NCBI GenBank assembly: GCA_963775085.1
Contig: CAVZHO010000009.1
Location: 143,335 to 207,334, forward strand
DNA from: JAAFIP01 sp963775085
Lineage (GTDB): Bacteria; Pseudomonadota; Gammaproteobacteria; Burkholderiales; Burkholderiaceae_C
DNA length: 64,000 nt
Reading direction: 5' to 3'
The position numbers were made by a program, and so were the translations under genes. Under the pieces are notes generated by a model. That model saw only the letters and a list, made by a program, of their open reading frames with translations, made no database searches and was not told where the DNA came from. Positions 50,571 through 59,718 of this stretch are shown piece by piece. The number at the start of each line of letters is the position of its first letter. Positions within the stretch are counted from its first letter, which is position 1.

Positions 50571-50702
50571 ATGAAAACGGGCTATCGCATTGCGGTCTCG
50601 CAGTCGGCAGAGGACGACTTGCTGGAGGGCGACTTAGCCAGTGTGGTGGCCGTGCTGGATACGCGGCAAGACCCGAAATCCATCCGCGCACGGTTTACCT
50701 AA
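50571..50702 (+). pseudogene. RelE/ParE toxin gene with internal deletion
   Basis: 43 codons only. The first 17 (TGYRIAVSQSAEDDLLEG) match the N-terminus and the last 25 (ASVVAVLDTRQDPKSIRARF) the C-terminus of RelE-type toxins of about 95 residues; the middle is missing in frame. The product should be inactive. Confidence 0.75.
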
Positions 50703-50718
50703 GCGTGCCTGGCACGGC

Positions 50719-51717
50719 CTAATTTCCCCAAAACATCAGCGCATCCCGCCCCTCGGTATTCAGGCTGACCTTGGCCCCTACAGGCAAACACACCTTGGTC
50801 GGCACATGACCAAAGGGCAGGCCGGTAAGGATGGGGGTTTTGGTCTGCGTGCGCAGCCACTGCACTACGCTGGCCATACCAAAGCCGCTGTCGTAGCCGG
50901 GCACGGGCTTGAAGCCGGTGAACTGGCCCAGCACGATGGCGCGTTGGCGCTGCAAAATGCCGGCATGCAGCCAGCTGGTGAGCATGCGCTCGACGCGGTA
51001 GGGGTGCTCGCCCACGTCTTCAAAAAACAAAATGCCTTTGTCGATTGGGGGCAGGTAGGGTGTCGCCAACAAAGCCGTCATCACATTCAGGTTACCGCCC
51101 CACAGCGTCGCGTTTTGGATGCTTAATGGCTTGCTAGTCCCTGTGGTGTGGACATTTCCAGCTACTGAATGTGTAGCGTTTTTTGCCAGCTTAGGTGCCG
51201 GCTTCTTGGGCATGCGCCATCCCGTGCCCTCGCCGATGCCTTGCACCAGGTCGTCAAAACAGGCTTCCATGATGTCGTCGGGCTCGGCTGTGGCTGCCAG
51301 CTCGGCGCTGCCGTGGTTGGCGCAGCCAAAGTCTTCGCCCAGTGAGGGTCCAGCCCAGGTGATGGCACCGGTTTTGGCCAGCAGCGCGCTTTGCAGGGCA
51401 GTGAAGTCGCTGTTGCCCACCCACTGCGTGCCGCGCTCGATGGATCTGGCAATGGCTTTGTAGGGGATGGCGGGCAGGATTCGCGTGAGGCCGTAGCCAC
51501 CGCGGGTGATGAGCGCGATGTCTGCCTCGCTGGCGGCGGCGCGGGCTATCGAGCCTACGCGAATGGCATCGTCCCCGGCAAAGCGCATGTGCTTGGCCAG
51601 CGCGGCTTCGTCAATGTCAACGTCGTGGCCCAGGGCTTTGAGTCGTTTAACGCCACGTTTGAACGCGGCTTTGTCGCGCACGGTGCTGCTGGGGGAGTAA
51701 ATGTAGATGCTAGCCAT
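50719..51717 (-). CDS. ldcA: LD-carboxypeptidase (peptidase family S66)
   Basis: 332 residues. It cleaves the terminal D-Ala of murein tetrapeptides during recycling. N-terminal YIYSPSS, the ITRGGYGLTRILP nucleophile region, an EDVGEHPYRVERML glutamate segment and a C-terminal LTGLPFGHVPTKVCLPVG histidine region are all present. Residues around VAGNVHTTGTSKPLS are encoded by a short repeat inserted in frame between the two domains. Confidence 0.88.
   Translation of the reverse strand: MASIYIYSPSSTVRDKAAFKRGVKRLKALGHDVDIDEAALAKHMRFAGDDAIRVGSIARAAASEADIALITRGGYGLTRILPAIPYKAIARSIERGTQWVGNSDFTALQSALLAKTGAITWAGPSLGEDFGCANHGSAELAATAEPDDIMEACFDDLVQGIGEGTGWRMPKKPAPKLAKNATHSVAGNVHTTGTSKPLSIQNATLWGGNLNVMTALLATPYLPPIDKGILFFEDVGEHPYRVERMLTSWLHAGILQRQRAIVLGQFTGFKPVPGYDSGFGMASVVQWLRTQTKTPILTGLPFGHVPTKVCLPVGAKVSLNTEGRDALMFWGN
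51128..51180 (+). repeat. Short repeat inside ldcA
   Basis: GCTAGTCCCTGTGGTGTGGA then AGCTACTGAATGTGTAGC; in frame with the gene on the other strand. Confidence 0.75.
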
Positions 51718-51871
51718 GGCAGAGAGTGTAGCGCGGCGCTTGGCTGGGCCTTGCCCTTATCGATGTGTTGTACCAAAGCAGGCCAATAGCAACACCCGCG
51801 CCAGCAGAGTCACCGCCACCCAAGCTGCCGAATTTACTTGGCTGTTGGTAGCTGGACAGCAAACAAATGCA

Positions 51872-52297
51872 TCATCTAAATTTGTACTTAGCAATAAATG
51901 CGGCTGGCGTGATGATGTCTGTAGCAACTTGGCCCTGCAATACTAGCAAGTCCATATCGCCAGAAATCAGCGCATCGGCAACGGGCCGCGCCAACGCGGT
52001 AGCCAAAATGTGCGTGTCTTTAGCATCCCGTACCGTTACAGGCAGCCGCTTATTTGGTGTGACGAACTGAACCACCTCTTCCAGCATCTCCAGATACTCA
52101 ATCGCTTCCAAGTTAGACAGACTGAGCCAGCGCAGAATTTTGGGTCGATGCAAAACCTCGGACAGCTCTGCAAAACTCTCGCGCGAAAAAATGGGTGTGA
52201 TACCTCCTGTGATCGCATGGCGAACCACTACCCCAGGGCCGCTGCGCGCCCGAGCTAAACCCGAAAGCCATACATTGGTGTCAACTACGCACCGCAC
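51872..52297 (-). CDS. PIN-domain toxin (VapC-like)
   Basis: 141 residues from a GTG at 52297 just before CVVDTNVWLSGLA; an ATG at 52324 would add nine residues. Acidic PIN residues are visible in VVDTN, SFAELSEVL, RDAKDTHILA and SGDMDLLVL. It overlaps its antitoxin by 17 bases. It is not closely similar to the vapC copies at 6154, 8644 and 32093. Confidence 0.8.
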   Translation of the reverse strand: MRCVVDTNVWLSGLARARSGPGVVVRHAITGGITPIFSRESFAELSEVLHRPKILRWLSLSNLEAIEYLEMLEEVVQFVTPNKRLPVTVRDAKDTHILATALARPVADALISGDMDLLVLQGQVATDIITPAAFIAKYKFR

Positions 52298-52544
52298 GCT
52301 GCGCCCGAGCTTTACGCACCGCATTCACCTCGTCAGTAATCACGCGATCCGTGATACCCGCTTGCGCCGCAGTAGCTTGCAAGTGGCCAGTCATCCTCTT
52401 GAGCTTTCCGCGTGCCAAAGCAACGCGTGTGCTTTCAATACGCAGCACTTCACCCACCCGACTGACCACCACCTGTTCACCCAAGCCCGCCAGCCACTGT
52501 GCAGGTAGCTGCAAGCTGGACACAGCAACTTGAGACAATTTCAT
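52281..52544 (-). CDS. AbrB/MazE-like antitoxin of the PIN toxin
   Basis: 87 residues from the ATG at 52544: LQLPAQWLAGLGEQVVVSRV then VLRIESTRVAL, a short swapped-hairpin-like DNA-binding part, and a basic tail (EVNAVRKARAQRAVRS). It precedes and overlaps the PIN gene, the usual vapBC order. Confidence 0.7.
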   Translation of the reverse strand: MKLSQVAVSSLQLPAQWLAGLGEQVVVSRVGEVLRIESTRVALARGKLKRMTGHLQATAAQAGITDRVITDEVNAVRKARAQRAVRS

Positions 52545-52782
52545 ATCCACCTCCCAACTAAAGGAATGTTTCATTGTAGGCCAAACATGTCAATCGGCAC
52601 TGACACGCTATCCAGGTTTTCAGGCGATGAAGATGACCAGTGGCCCGTGCAAGCGTTGGGGTAAACGGGGGTAAGGTTAACGAGGTGATTAACAGGGTCA
52701 GACTCCATTTAATTTTTGTCCTTGTTTTGTACGGGAGCAGGCCGGCGGGCAATCTACTGCCGCCTACTCACCCTTTTCGCAG

Positions 52783-52874
52783 CCCTGGCGCTTGGCGTGC
52801 ACAGCGTAGCGGCATTAAGGAGGAGCCCGAAGGGCGGGGGACAGCCGCGGAGCTGTGCACGCCAAGTGCCAGGG
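52783..52874. repeat. Long inverted repeat in intergenic DNA
   Basis: Two 23-base arms (52783-52805 CCCTGGCGCTTGGCGTGCAC.. and 52852-52874) pair with one mismatch across a 46-base loop. The surrounding stretch 52545-52941 holds no gene. A GGGTCAGACTCCATTTAAT segment at about 52698 recalls repeat-B ends in reverse. Confidence 0.75.
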
Positions 52875-52941
52875 CGAGCACAGTCCAGGAGTCAGGCTCC
52901 AACTCTTTGAACACAAGCAAGACAGCAGGCAACCCATGCCT

Positions 52942-54360
52942 TCAAACCGGGAACAGCTCTACCGCCCGCCGCGCAATCTCTTCCCCATGCTCCTGCACAA
53001 AATGCCCTGCCTCGGTCAGCAGCATCGGCTCGGGGCAGCCATGAATGGTCTGCTGCAATGCGCGCATCACCGGCTCACCCAGCACCGGGTCTTGCATGCC
53101 AATCGCCATCAGGGTTTTACCCGTCCACTGGGTTTGCCAAAACGCCCTCGCCTCGCGGCTGACCGCGGCACCATCGGAGTCCAAAAACTCAGGCACCATG
53201 GGTGGAAAGGCACGGGTGGCGGCGCGGTGGCCTGCATCGGGAAACGGGGCCATATAGGCGGCGCATTCGGCGGGGCTCATCTGCGGGTTACCCCGTGCAA
53301 ACAGGCGGGCGATGTCAAAGGCCGGGTTTTTGGCGCACATCTCGCGCCAGGCGACAAAGCCTTTGGACAGGGGCACCTCGCCAGTAGCCAGCGTCGTGTT
53401 CATCACCACCAGACCTTGGTAGCGCTGCGGCGCGGCCAGGGGTAGCGTGAGGCCTAGCAGGCCGCCCCAGTCTTGCACTACCAGCACGATATTCGTCAGG
53501 TCCAAGCGCTCGACCAGCTCCAGCAGGCACTGGCGGTGCCAGCCAAAGCTGTGGAAGCTGTCTTTTTTGGGTTTGTCGGACTTGCCAAAACCGACCAGGT
53601 CCGGCGCCACCACGCGCGCGCCGCTGGCGGTGAAGATGGGGAGCATCTTGCGGTAGAGGTAGCTCCAGGCAGGGTTGCCGTGCAGGCACAGGTAGGTGGT
53701 TTGCGCGGTAGCGCCCTGCGCTGCGCCTTCGTCCAGGTAGTGCATGCGCAGGCCATCCAGGGCGGGCAGATCACTCACGTAGTGCGCAGGCCAGGGGTAG
53801 CCGGGCACATGGGCAAAGGCGGCATCGGGGGTGCGTAGCGCGTCGTCGCGCAGGGGGTGGTGTTGCATGCGGTACTCCTGGCGCCTGCTGGCGAAGAAAT
53901 TTTGCAATAATTGGCTGCTAGTCCTTGCTATGTGGTCGTAAGCAGCTCCTAGTTTAGTAGCATCCAGGACCTCGGTCTGGTGGTTGAGCAAAGGGATGCC
54001 AAACAGGTTGGTGACCGAGCCCGCCGCCCCGGTCTTGGGGTCGGGCGCGGCAAACACCACGCGCTGGAGGCGGGCATGCAGCATGGCTCCGGCGCACATG
54101 GCACAGGGCTCCAGCGTGACGTACAGCTCGCAGTCGTCCAGCCGGTAGTTGCCTACTACCGCGCCAGCAGCGCGCAGGGCGACGATTTCGGCGTGGGCGG
54201 TCGGGTCATGGCTGCCGATGGGGGCATTGCGGCCGGTGGCGATCACCTGGCCATGGCGCACCACGACCGCACCCACAGGCACCTCCCCCGCCCGGGCTGC
54301 GGCCTGGGCCTCATCCAGGGCGAGTTGCAAAAAATGGGCGTTTTCACTAGGGTGGTGCAT
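52942..54360 (-). CDS. tadA: tRNA adenosine deaminase TadA fused to haloalkane dehalogenase-like hydrolase
   Basis: One open frame of 472 codons. Residues 1-164 are TadA (A34 to inosine in tRNA-Arg) with TAHAEIVAL (His56, Glu58) and PCAMCAGAM (Cys86, Cys89). From Met165 an alpha/beta hydrolase begins: HGNPAWSY, nucleophile region VVQDWGGLLGL and EAGHFVQEHGEE, as in haloalkane dehalogenases. No stop separates them. The ATG at 53868 has a CAGGAG site, so the hydrolase may also be made alone. Just before the joint, TadA residues DATKLGAAYDHIARTSSQ are encoded by a short repeat. Confidence 0.8.
   Translation of the reverse strand: MHHPSENAHFLQLALDEAQAAARAGEVPVGAVVVRHGQVIATGRNAPIGSHDPTAHAEIVALRAAGAVVGNYRLDDCELYVTLEPCAMCAGAMLHARLQRVVFAAPDPKTGAAGSVTNLFGIPLLNHQTEVLDATKLGAAYDHIARTSSQLLQNFFASRRQEYRMQHHPLRDDALRTPDAAFAHVPGYPWPAHYVSDLPALDGLRMHYLDEGAAQGATAQTTYLCLHGNPAWSYLYRKMLPIFTASGARVVAPDLVGFGKSDKPKKDSFHSFGWHRQCLLELVERLDLTNIVLVVQDWGGLLGLTLPLAAPQRYQGLVVMNTTLATGEVPLSKGFVAWREMCAKNPAFDIARLFARGNPQMSPAECAAYMAPFPDAGHRAATRAFPPMVPEFLDSDGAAVSREARAFWQTQWTGKTLMAIGMQDPVLGEPVMRALQQTIHGCPEPMLLTEAGHFVQEHGEEIARRAVELFPV
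53912..53965 (+). repeat. Short repeat inside tadA
   Basis: GCTAGTCCTTGCTATGTGGT then CGTAAGCAGCTCCTAGTTTA. Read as AAYDHIARTS by tadA, close to AAYDHATWTT in btuD. Confidence 0.85.
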
Positions 54361-54384
54361 AGCCAAGCAGTTTACAGTGGGAGG

Positions 54385-57192
54385 ATGAAACATTTTGCCA
54401 CCGCCCTCACCCTGTGCCTTGCCAGCCTGGCCGCGTCCGCCCAGCTCGCCCTGGTACGCACGATAGACACCATCAGCGAGTACAGCCTGCCCAACGGCCT
54501 GCAGGTGCTGCTGCTGCCCGATGCCACCAAGCCGGTGGCCAGCGTCAACATCACCTACCGGGTGGGCTCGCGTCACGAGAGCGCGGGCGAGACCGGCTCG
54601 GCCCACCTGTTGGAGCACATGTTGTTTAAAGCCAGCGGCAAGGTGAGTAACCCCAAGCAGGAGATGGGTGCCCTGGGCATGCGCTTTAACGGCACCACCA
54701 ACTATGACCGTACCAACTATTTCGCCAGTTTCCTGAGCAGTGACGACAAAGCCAGCGAGCGCATGAACTACATGCTGGGCTGGCTGGCGGGCATGATGAC
54801 GCAGGCCAGGTTCACCCGCCTTGACCTGGACAGCGAGATGACCGTGGTGCGCAACGAATTTGAACGCGCCCAAAACGAGCCCGGCCGCGTGCTGGGCGAG
54901 CGCATGCGCAGCACCGCCTTCAGCAGCCACGGCTACCGGCACAGCGTACTGGGTGCCAAAAGCGATGTCGAAAACGTGCCGCTCGAGGCCTTGTATGCCT
55001 TCTACCGTAAGCACTACCGGCCCGACAACGCCACGCTCATCGTCGCCGGACGCTTTGACGAAGCGGCCGTGAAAGCCAAAATCACCAGCGAGTTTGCCGC
55101 CATCGCCAAGCCTGCCAGCGCCCTGCCCACCACCTACACTCTGGAGCCCGTGCAAGATGGCGAGCGCAGCGTGATCTTGCGCCGCGTCGGCGGCCTGGCC
55201 AGCACGGCCGTGCTGTACCATCTGCCCGCTGGCGGCACGCGGGAGGGCGCAGCCGCCCGTCTGTTGGCCGAGGCCCTCAGGCAGCGCGGCGGGCCGCTGG
55301 CGCGCGGCCTGGTAGCGCGGCAACTGGCCGTGACCGAATGGGCCTACTACGCGGCCACCCGCGAGCCCGGCTTTTTAATAGCGGGCGTGGGCCTGCCCGA
55401 CAAGGCCGAGGGCAGCAGCGACGAGCAATACGGCATCAAGGCCTATGCCGCAGCCGCCGCGCTGGCCAAGGTGGTAGAGACCTTTCAACCCAGCGATGCC
55501 GAGGTGCAGACCGCCCGCGCCAGCCTGCTGGCCCAGGTGCGCGAGATGCGCCGCGATGCGGAATCCACCGCGCAAACTCTCAGCGAAATGGTGGCCATGG
55601 GCGACTACCGACTGCTGTTTGGCCTGCACGCGGCGCTGGAGACCATTACCCCCGACGAGGTGCGCACGCTGGCGCGCAGCTATCTGGTGGCCAGCAACCG
55701 CACCGGCGGCACCTATCTGCCCGTGGCAGCCGATGCCGCAGCTACGCTGGCGCGCAGCCCCGACCTGAGTACACCGGGCACCGCACAATTGCTGTCCGCG
55801 AACGAAGCCAGCGCCAGCCTGCGCAGAGAATCGAGCAGCTCGCCCGCCAGCAGTGCCGCCAGCAGCATTGCGCTGAAAGCCGACAGCTTTGACATCACCT
55901 ACCCCGCCTTGGTCGAGCGCACCCAGCATGGCCAGCTCACGGTAGCTGGTGTGCCCGGGCTGAAACTGGCGGTGCTGCCGCGCGCCACCAAAGACGACCG
56001 CATCACGGGCACACTGCGTCTGCGCTGGGGCACGGCCGAGTCGGTCAAAGGCTCGGGCGCGCTGGCACCAATGGTGGCCGCCCTGCTGATGGAAGGTACC
56101 TCCAACATGAACGGCGCGCAGATCAAGGAGCGCTTGCAGGCGCTGGATGCACGCATCAACTTCTCCAGCTCGACAGGCTTTTTAAATGCCGGTCTGGAGT
56201 TTCCAGCCACCCATACACAGGCGGTGCTGGAACTGCTCAGCCAATTGCTCAACGACTCCCTATTTGCCAAACCCGCCTTTGAGCGCAACCAGCGTGCCAT
56301 GCTGGCCACCATGCAGACCCTCAAGGCGGACACCGCCAGCCTGGCCGCCAATGCCCTGGACCGCAGCTACCGCCCCAAGAGCCTGTATGGCGCGGGCGAC
56401 CCGCGCGAAGTGCGCCCGCATGAGGAGACCGAAGCCCTGATCAAACAGGCCAGCGCAGAGGTGCTGCGCGCCTACTGGCAGCGCTTTGGCTCGGCCCAGG
56501 TCGGCGAGCTGGTATTGATGGGCCCGCTGGCGCTGGCCCCCGTGCAAACCCAGTTGCAAGCCCTGTGGGGCGAGTGGGCCAGCAAAGAGCCGCATGCACC
56601 CTGGACCATGGAATATGCCCACCCCCAAACCGACAAAGCCAGCATGCTGAGCGTCGCCGACAAAGCCAACGCCAACTACCTGGGCCGCATAGCGCTCAGC
56701 ATGAACCAGGACGATGCCGACTTCCCGGCCCTGTTTCTGGGCGTACAGATTCTCAGCCGCCAGGGCCTGTGGCAGCGCGTACGCGAAAAAGAGGGCCTGA
56801 GCTACGGCGTGGCATCCAACCTGAATGTGCCTGCACGGGGCCAGAGTGCATCGATCGACATCAACGCCAGCTTCGCGCCACACAACGCCACCAGGCTGCG
56901 CACCGCCATCCGTGAGGTGCTGACTGAAAAACGCGCACAGGGCTTTAGCAGCTTTGAAGTGGGCTTTGCCAAATCGGCCATCCTCAGCCGCCGCGCCGAG
57001 CTGCGCGCCCAAAGTGCCAACGCGGTGGGTGAGATCGCCAACAACCTGCGCTTTGGCCGCCCCCTGGACTACGGGGCCAAGTTTGACGCCGCCTACCAGC
57101 AGCTCGATGCCGCCACCATCAATGCGGCGCTGAAGAAACACCTCGACCCAGAGCGCCTGTGGGAAGTTATCGCGGGAACCTTTAAGGAGTAG
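54385..57192 (+). CDS. Periplasmic M16-family zinc peptidase
   Basis: 935 residues from the ATG at 54385 with a GGAGG site. Signal peptide TLCLASLAASAQ. The N-terminal M16 domain has the zinc motif HLLEH (His74, Glu77, His78) and a distal glutamate in VVRNEFERAQ; two more M16-like halves follow (GALAPMVAALLMEGTSNMNG; LWQRVREKEGLSYGVASNLN) without the HxxEH motif. It is similar to PqqL-type proteases. Divergent from tadA. Confidence 0.9.
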   Translation: MKHFATALTLCLASLAASAQLALVRTIDTISEYSLPNGLQVLLLPDATKPVASVNITYRVGSRHESAGETGSAHLLEHMLFKASGKVSNPKQEMGALGMRFNGTTNYDRTNYFASFLSSDDKASERMNYMLGWLAGMMTQARFTRLDLDSEMTVVRNEFERAQNEPGRVLGERMRSTAFSSHGYRHSVLGAKSDVENVPLEALYAFYRKHYRPDNATLIVAGRFDEAAVKAKITSEFAAIAKPASALPTTYTLEPVQDGERSVILRRVGGLASTAVLYHLPAGGTREGAAARLLAEALRQRGGPLARGLVARQLAVTEWAYYAATREPGFLIAGVGLPDKAEGSSDEQYGIKAYAAAAALAKVVETFQPSDAEVQTARASLLAQVREMRRDAESTAQTLSEMVAMGDYRLLFGLHAALETITPDEVRTLARSYLVASNRTGGTYLPVAADAAATLARSPDLSTPGTAQLLSANEASASLRRESSSSPASSAASSIALKADSFDITYPALVERTQHGQLTVAGVPGLKLAVLPRATKDDRITGTLRLRWGTAESVKGSGALAPMVAALLMEGTSNMNGAQIKERLQALDARINFSSSTGFLNAGLEFPATHTQAVLELLSQLLNDSLFAKPAFERNQRAMLATMQTLKADTASLAANALDRSYRPKSLYGAGDPREVRPHEETEALIKQASAEVLRAYWQRFGSAQVGELVLMGPLALAPVQTQLQALWGEWASKEPHAPWTMEYAHPQTDKASMLSVADKANANYLGRIALSMNQDDADFPALFLGVQILSRQGLWQRVREKEGLSYGVASNLNVPARGQSASIDINASFAPHNATRLRTAIREVLTEKRAQGFSSFEVGFAKSAILSRRAELRAQSANAVGEIANNLRFGRPLDYGAKFDAAYQQLDAATINAALKKHLDPERLWEVIAGTFKE

Positions 57193-57237
57193 CCTGCCTC
57201 CAATTTAAGCCAAATAACCTACATTGGAGGCATTCTC

Positions 57238-58101
57238 ATGGACTATGACGCGACGCGCAGCAGTGTGTACCAGCCCTACCTGGCAGCGACCGTGTTTGAA
57301 GAACCGGTACTCCATGTGCACGACTGGGTGTGTGCCGAGTTGTCGCGCCTGGCCTACACGCCGTTTCTGCATGACCTGAAGCAAAACGCCCGCTTGTTGA
57401 CGGAGCTGAAAATCGGCGGCTTTGAATGGGTCGATGATTTTCACGCCCCGGGCGCGCAGGCTATTACACTGCGCCTGAAAAGCCTGGGCAAACTGGTGCT
57501 GGTTTTCAGTAGCCTTGCGCCCAACTTTATTGACTTTGCTACCGACAAACATGCCGCCAAAACACCCTGGCTGGTGGACGGCCATGTGCACTTGGGCAGC
57601 ATGCAGACTTTGAACGGCATGTGGGAGCGCATCACCCACAGTATGGGCAGCCAACTGGACGATTGCGTGTTTACCGGCCACGGCATGGGCGCTGCACTGG
57701 CCAACTTGGCCGCCAGCCGCGTGCAGTCCACCATGGCACGCCTGGTCACCATCGGTTCGCCCGCAGTGGGTGATGCCGCCTTTGCCGAGACGTTAGAGGG
57801 CATGCAGGTGGACCGCTATGTGAACTGCTGCGACATCATCTGCACCCTGCCCCCTGCGCGGCTGGGTTATGTGCATGCGGGCAGGCTGCACTACATTGAC
57901 GCCGGGGGCGAATTGCACCGGGATGTGCCCTCGCTGGAGACGATGGAGCACGACCGCCTTGCGGCGCACCAGGCCTACCCGCAGGCAACCCACTGGATAG
58001 CCGATGCCGCCGAGTCCCGTGAGCTGGCCGACCATGCGCCAATCAACTATGTCCGCGCCATGCTGCCCCATGTCAGAGAATCTTCGATGGCCCCCTTATG
58101 A
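57238..58101 (+). CDS. Lipase-like alpha/beta hydrolase without nucleophile serine
   Basis: 287 residues with the class 3 lipase plan: SLGKLVLVFSS early strand, elbow VFTGHGMGAALANLAASRV, LVTIGSPAVGDAAF, and a late NCCDIICTLP acid region. In active members the elbow is GHSxG; here residue 149 is Gly (codon GGC at 57682-57684), so the usual nucleophile is missing. It may be a pseudoenzyme or bind a ligand. No signal peptide. Its end overlaps the convergent yejF by 6 bases. Confidence 0.75.
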   Translation: MDYDATRSSVYQPYLAATVFEEPVLHVHDWVCAELSRLAYTPFLHDLKQNARLLTELKIGGFEWVDDFHAPGAQAITLRLKSLGKLVLVFSSLAPNFIDFATDKHAAKTPWLVDGHVHLGSMQTLNGMWERITHSMGSQLDDCVFTGHGMGAALANLAASRVQSTMARLVTIGSPAVGDAAFAETLEGMQVDRYVNCCDIICTLPPARLGYVHAGRLHYIDAGGELHRDVPSLETMEHDRLAAHQAYPQATHWIADAAESRELADHAPINYVRAMLPHVRESSMAPL

Positions 58102-59718
58102 GGCTGCGGCGACCAGCCTTTGCGTGTAGGCGTGCTGCGGTGCATCCAGCACCGCGCGCACGGTGCCCTGTTCCACAATGTCGCCATCCTTCATCACCAT
58201 CACCTCGTGCGCCATGGCGCGGATCACATCCACGTCGTGGGTGATCAGCAGGTAGCTCAGGCCATGGGATTTTTGCAGGCGCTGGAGCAGCGTGAGCACC
58301 TGCTTTTGAATCGTCACGTCCAGTGCGCTGGTGGGCTCGTCCAGCACCAATATCTGCGGTTCAATAATCAAGGCGCGCGCAATCGCAATGCGCTGGCGCT
58401 GCCCACCTGAGAACTCATGCGGGTAGCGTTGCAACAGGTTGGGAAACTGGTCTTGGCTCAAACCTACCTCGTTCAAAGTGGCCAGCACCCGCACCTGGCG
58501 CTGCGCAATGCTCAACTGCGGCGCATGCACGCGCAGGCCCTCGCCCACTATCTCCTCCACCGTCATGCGCGGCGACAACGACGAAAACGGGTCTTGAAAC
58601 ACCACCTGAATGCTTTTACGCAGACCACTGGCAAAATCGATGTTTGCTATATTTTTCATAGCTGCTTGCGTCCTGTCGACAGGGACATTGGGCATATTTG
58701 ACAGGTAAAACACGTCACCAGAGGCTTGCGTCAGCCCGAGCATCGCCAAGGCCAGCGTGGACTTGCCCGAACCCGATTCACCAATCACACCCAGGGTCTG
58801 GCCTACCGCCAGATCAAACGACGCTTGTTTGACGGCGACAAACTCGCCCTTGCTGAACCATCCTTTGAAGCCCGGCTTGGGGATGGGGTAGCCTACGCGC
58901 AGGTGGTTGGCGGCGAGTACAAGCTCAGGGCGAACGGAAACTTCCACCACATCACGCACCGGCTTGCTGGCCAGCAGCTTTTGCGTGTAAACGTGCTGCG
59001 GGTTGGCAAAAACCTGCGCTACCGGGCCGTGTTCGACGATATAGCCGTTTTCCATCACCGCAATGCGGTCGGCAAACTTGCGCACCATGTTCAGGTCGTG
59101 GGTAATCAGCAGCAGCGCCATCTGGTGACTTTTTTGCAGGTCGCCCAGTAAATCCAGAATCTGCTGGCGCAGCGTCACGTCCAGCGCGGTGGTGGGCTCG
59201 TCGGCCAGCAGCAGGCGCGGCTTGCAGGCCAGGGCCATGGCAATCATGGCGCGCTGGCGCTGCCCGCCCGAGAGCTGGTGGGGGTAACTCTGCGCCCGGC
59301 GCTCGGGCTCGGGGATGCCGGTCTCTGCCAGCAACTCAATCACCCGCGCCCACGCCGCCTTTTTGCCCAGCGCCTGCTTGGTCTCCAGCACTTCGGCAAT
59401 CTGGTCGCCAATGGTGTACAGCGGGTTCAGCGCCGTCATCGGCTCCTGAAAGATCATGGCGATATCGTCGCCGCGCAGGCCACGCAGCTCATGCTCTGCC
59501 ATTTGTAGTGTGTCACGCCCGTCAAAAAAGGCTTTTCCGCTTATTTGTGCGTTTTGCACGAGGCGCAGGATGGCCAGGGCGGTGACGGATTTTCCGGACC
59601 CCGACTCACCCACCAAGGCCAGTTTTTCACCCGCGTTGATACTGAAGTTGATGCCGTGCACCACTTCTTTGCCAGCAAAAGACACGCTGAGGTTTTGTAC
59701 GTCGAGTAAGGCGCTCAT
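58096..59718 (-). CDS. yejF: Peptide ABC transporter, double ATPase (YejF)
   Basis: 540 residues with two ABC domains, each with GESGSGKS and a signature (LSGGQRQRAMIA; FSGGQRQRIAIAR), plus Walker B (LLLADEPTTALD; ILVLDEPTSALD). It powers oligopeptide uptake by YejABE. In the second domain, residues MPNVPVDRTQAAMKNIAN are encoded by a short repeat placed before the Q-loop. Confidence 0.92.
   Translation of the reverse strand: MSALLDVQNLSVSFAGKEVVHGINFSINAGEKLALVGESGSGKSVTALAILRLVQNAQISGKAFFDGRDTLQMAEHELRGLRGDDIAMIFQEPMTALNPLYTIGDQIAEVLETKQALGKKAAWARVIELLAETGIPEPERRAQSYPHQLSGGQRQRAMIAMALACKPRLLLADEPTTALDVTLRQQILDLLGDLQKSHQMALLLITHDLNMVRKFADRIAVMENGYIVEHGPVAQVFANPQHVYTQKLLASKPVRDVVEVSVRPELVLAANHLRVGYPIPKPGFKGWFSKGEFVAVKQASFDLAVGQTLGVIGESGSGKSTLALAMLGLTQASGDVFYLSNMPNVPVDRTQAAMKNIANIDFASGLRKSIQVVFQDPFSSLSPRMTVEEIVGEGLRVHAPQLSIAQRQVRVLATLNEVGLSQDQFPNLLQRYPHEFSGGQRQRIAIARALIIEPQILVLDEPTSALDVTIQKQVLTLLQRLQKSHGLSYLLITHDVDVIRAMAHEVMVMKDGDIVEQGTVRAVLDAPQHAYTQRLVAAAS
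58640..58690 (-). repeat. Short repeat inside yejF
   Basis: CATAGCTGCTTGCGTCCTGTCGACAGGGACA, close to consensus. The gene reads it as VDRTQAAMK, the same frame as in btuC (HRTQAAIV). Confidence 0.9.

Noticed and set aside
54361..55323. N-terminal extension of the tadA frame to 793 codons
   Set aside because: The extra part is antisense to the well-supported M16 peptidase gene, and TadA has a normal start at 54360.
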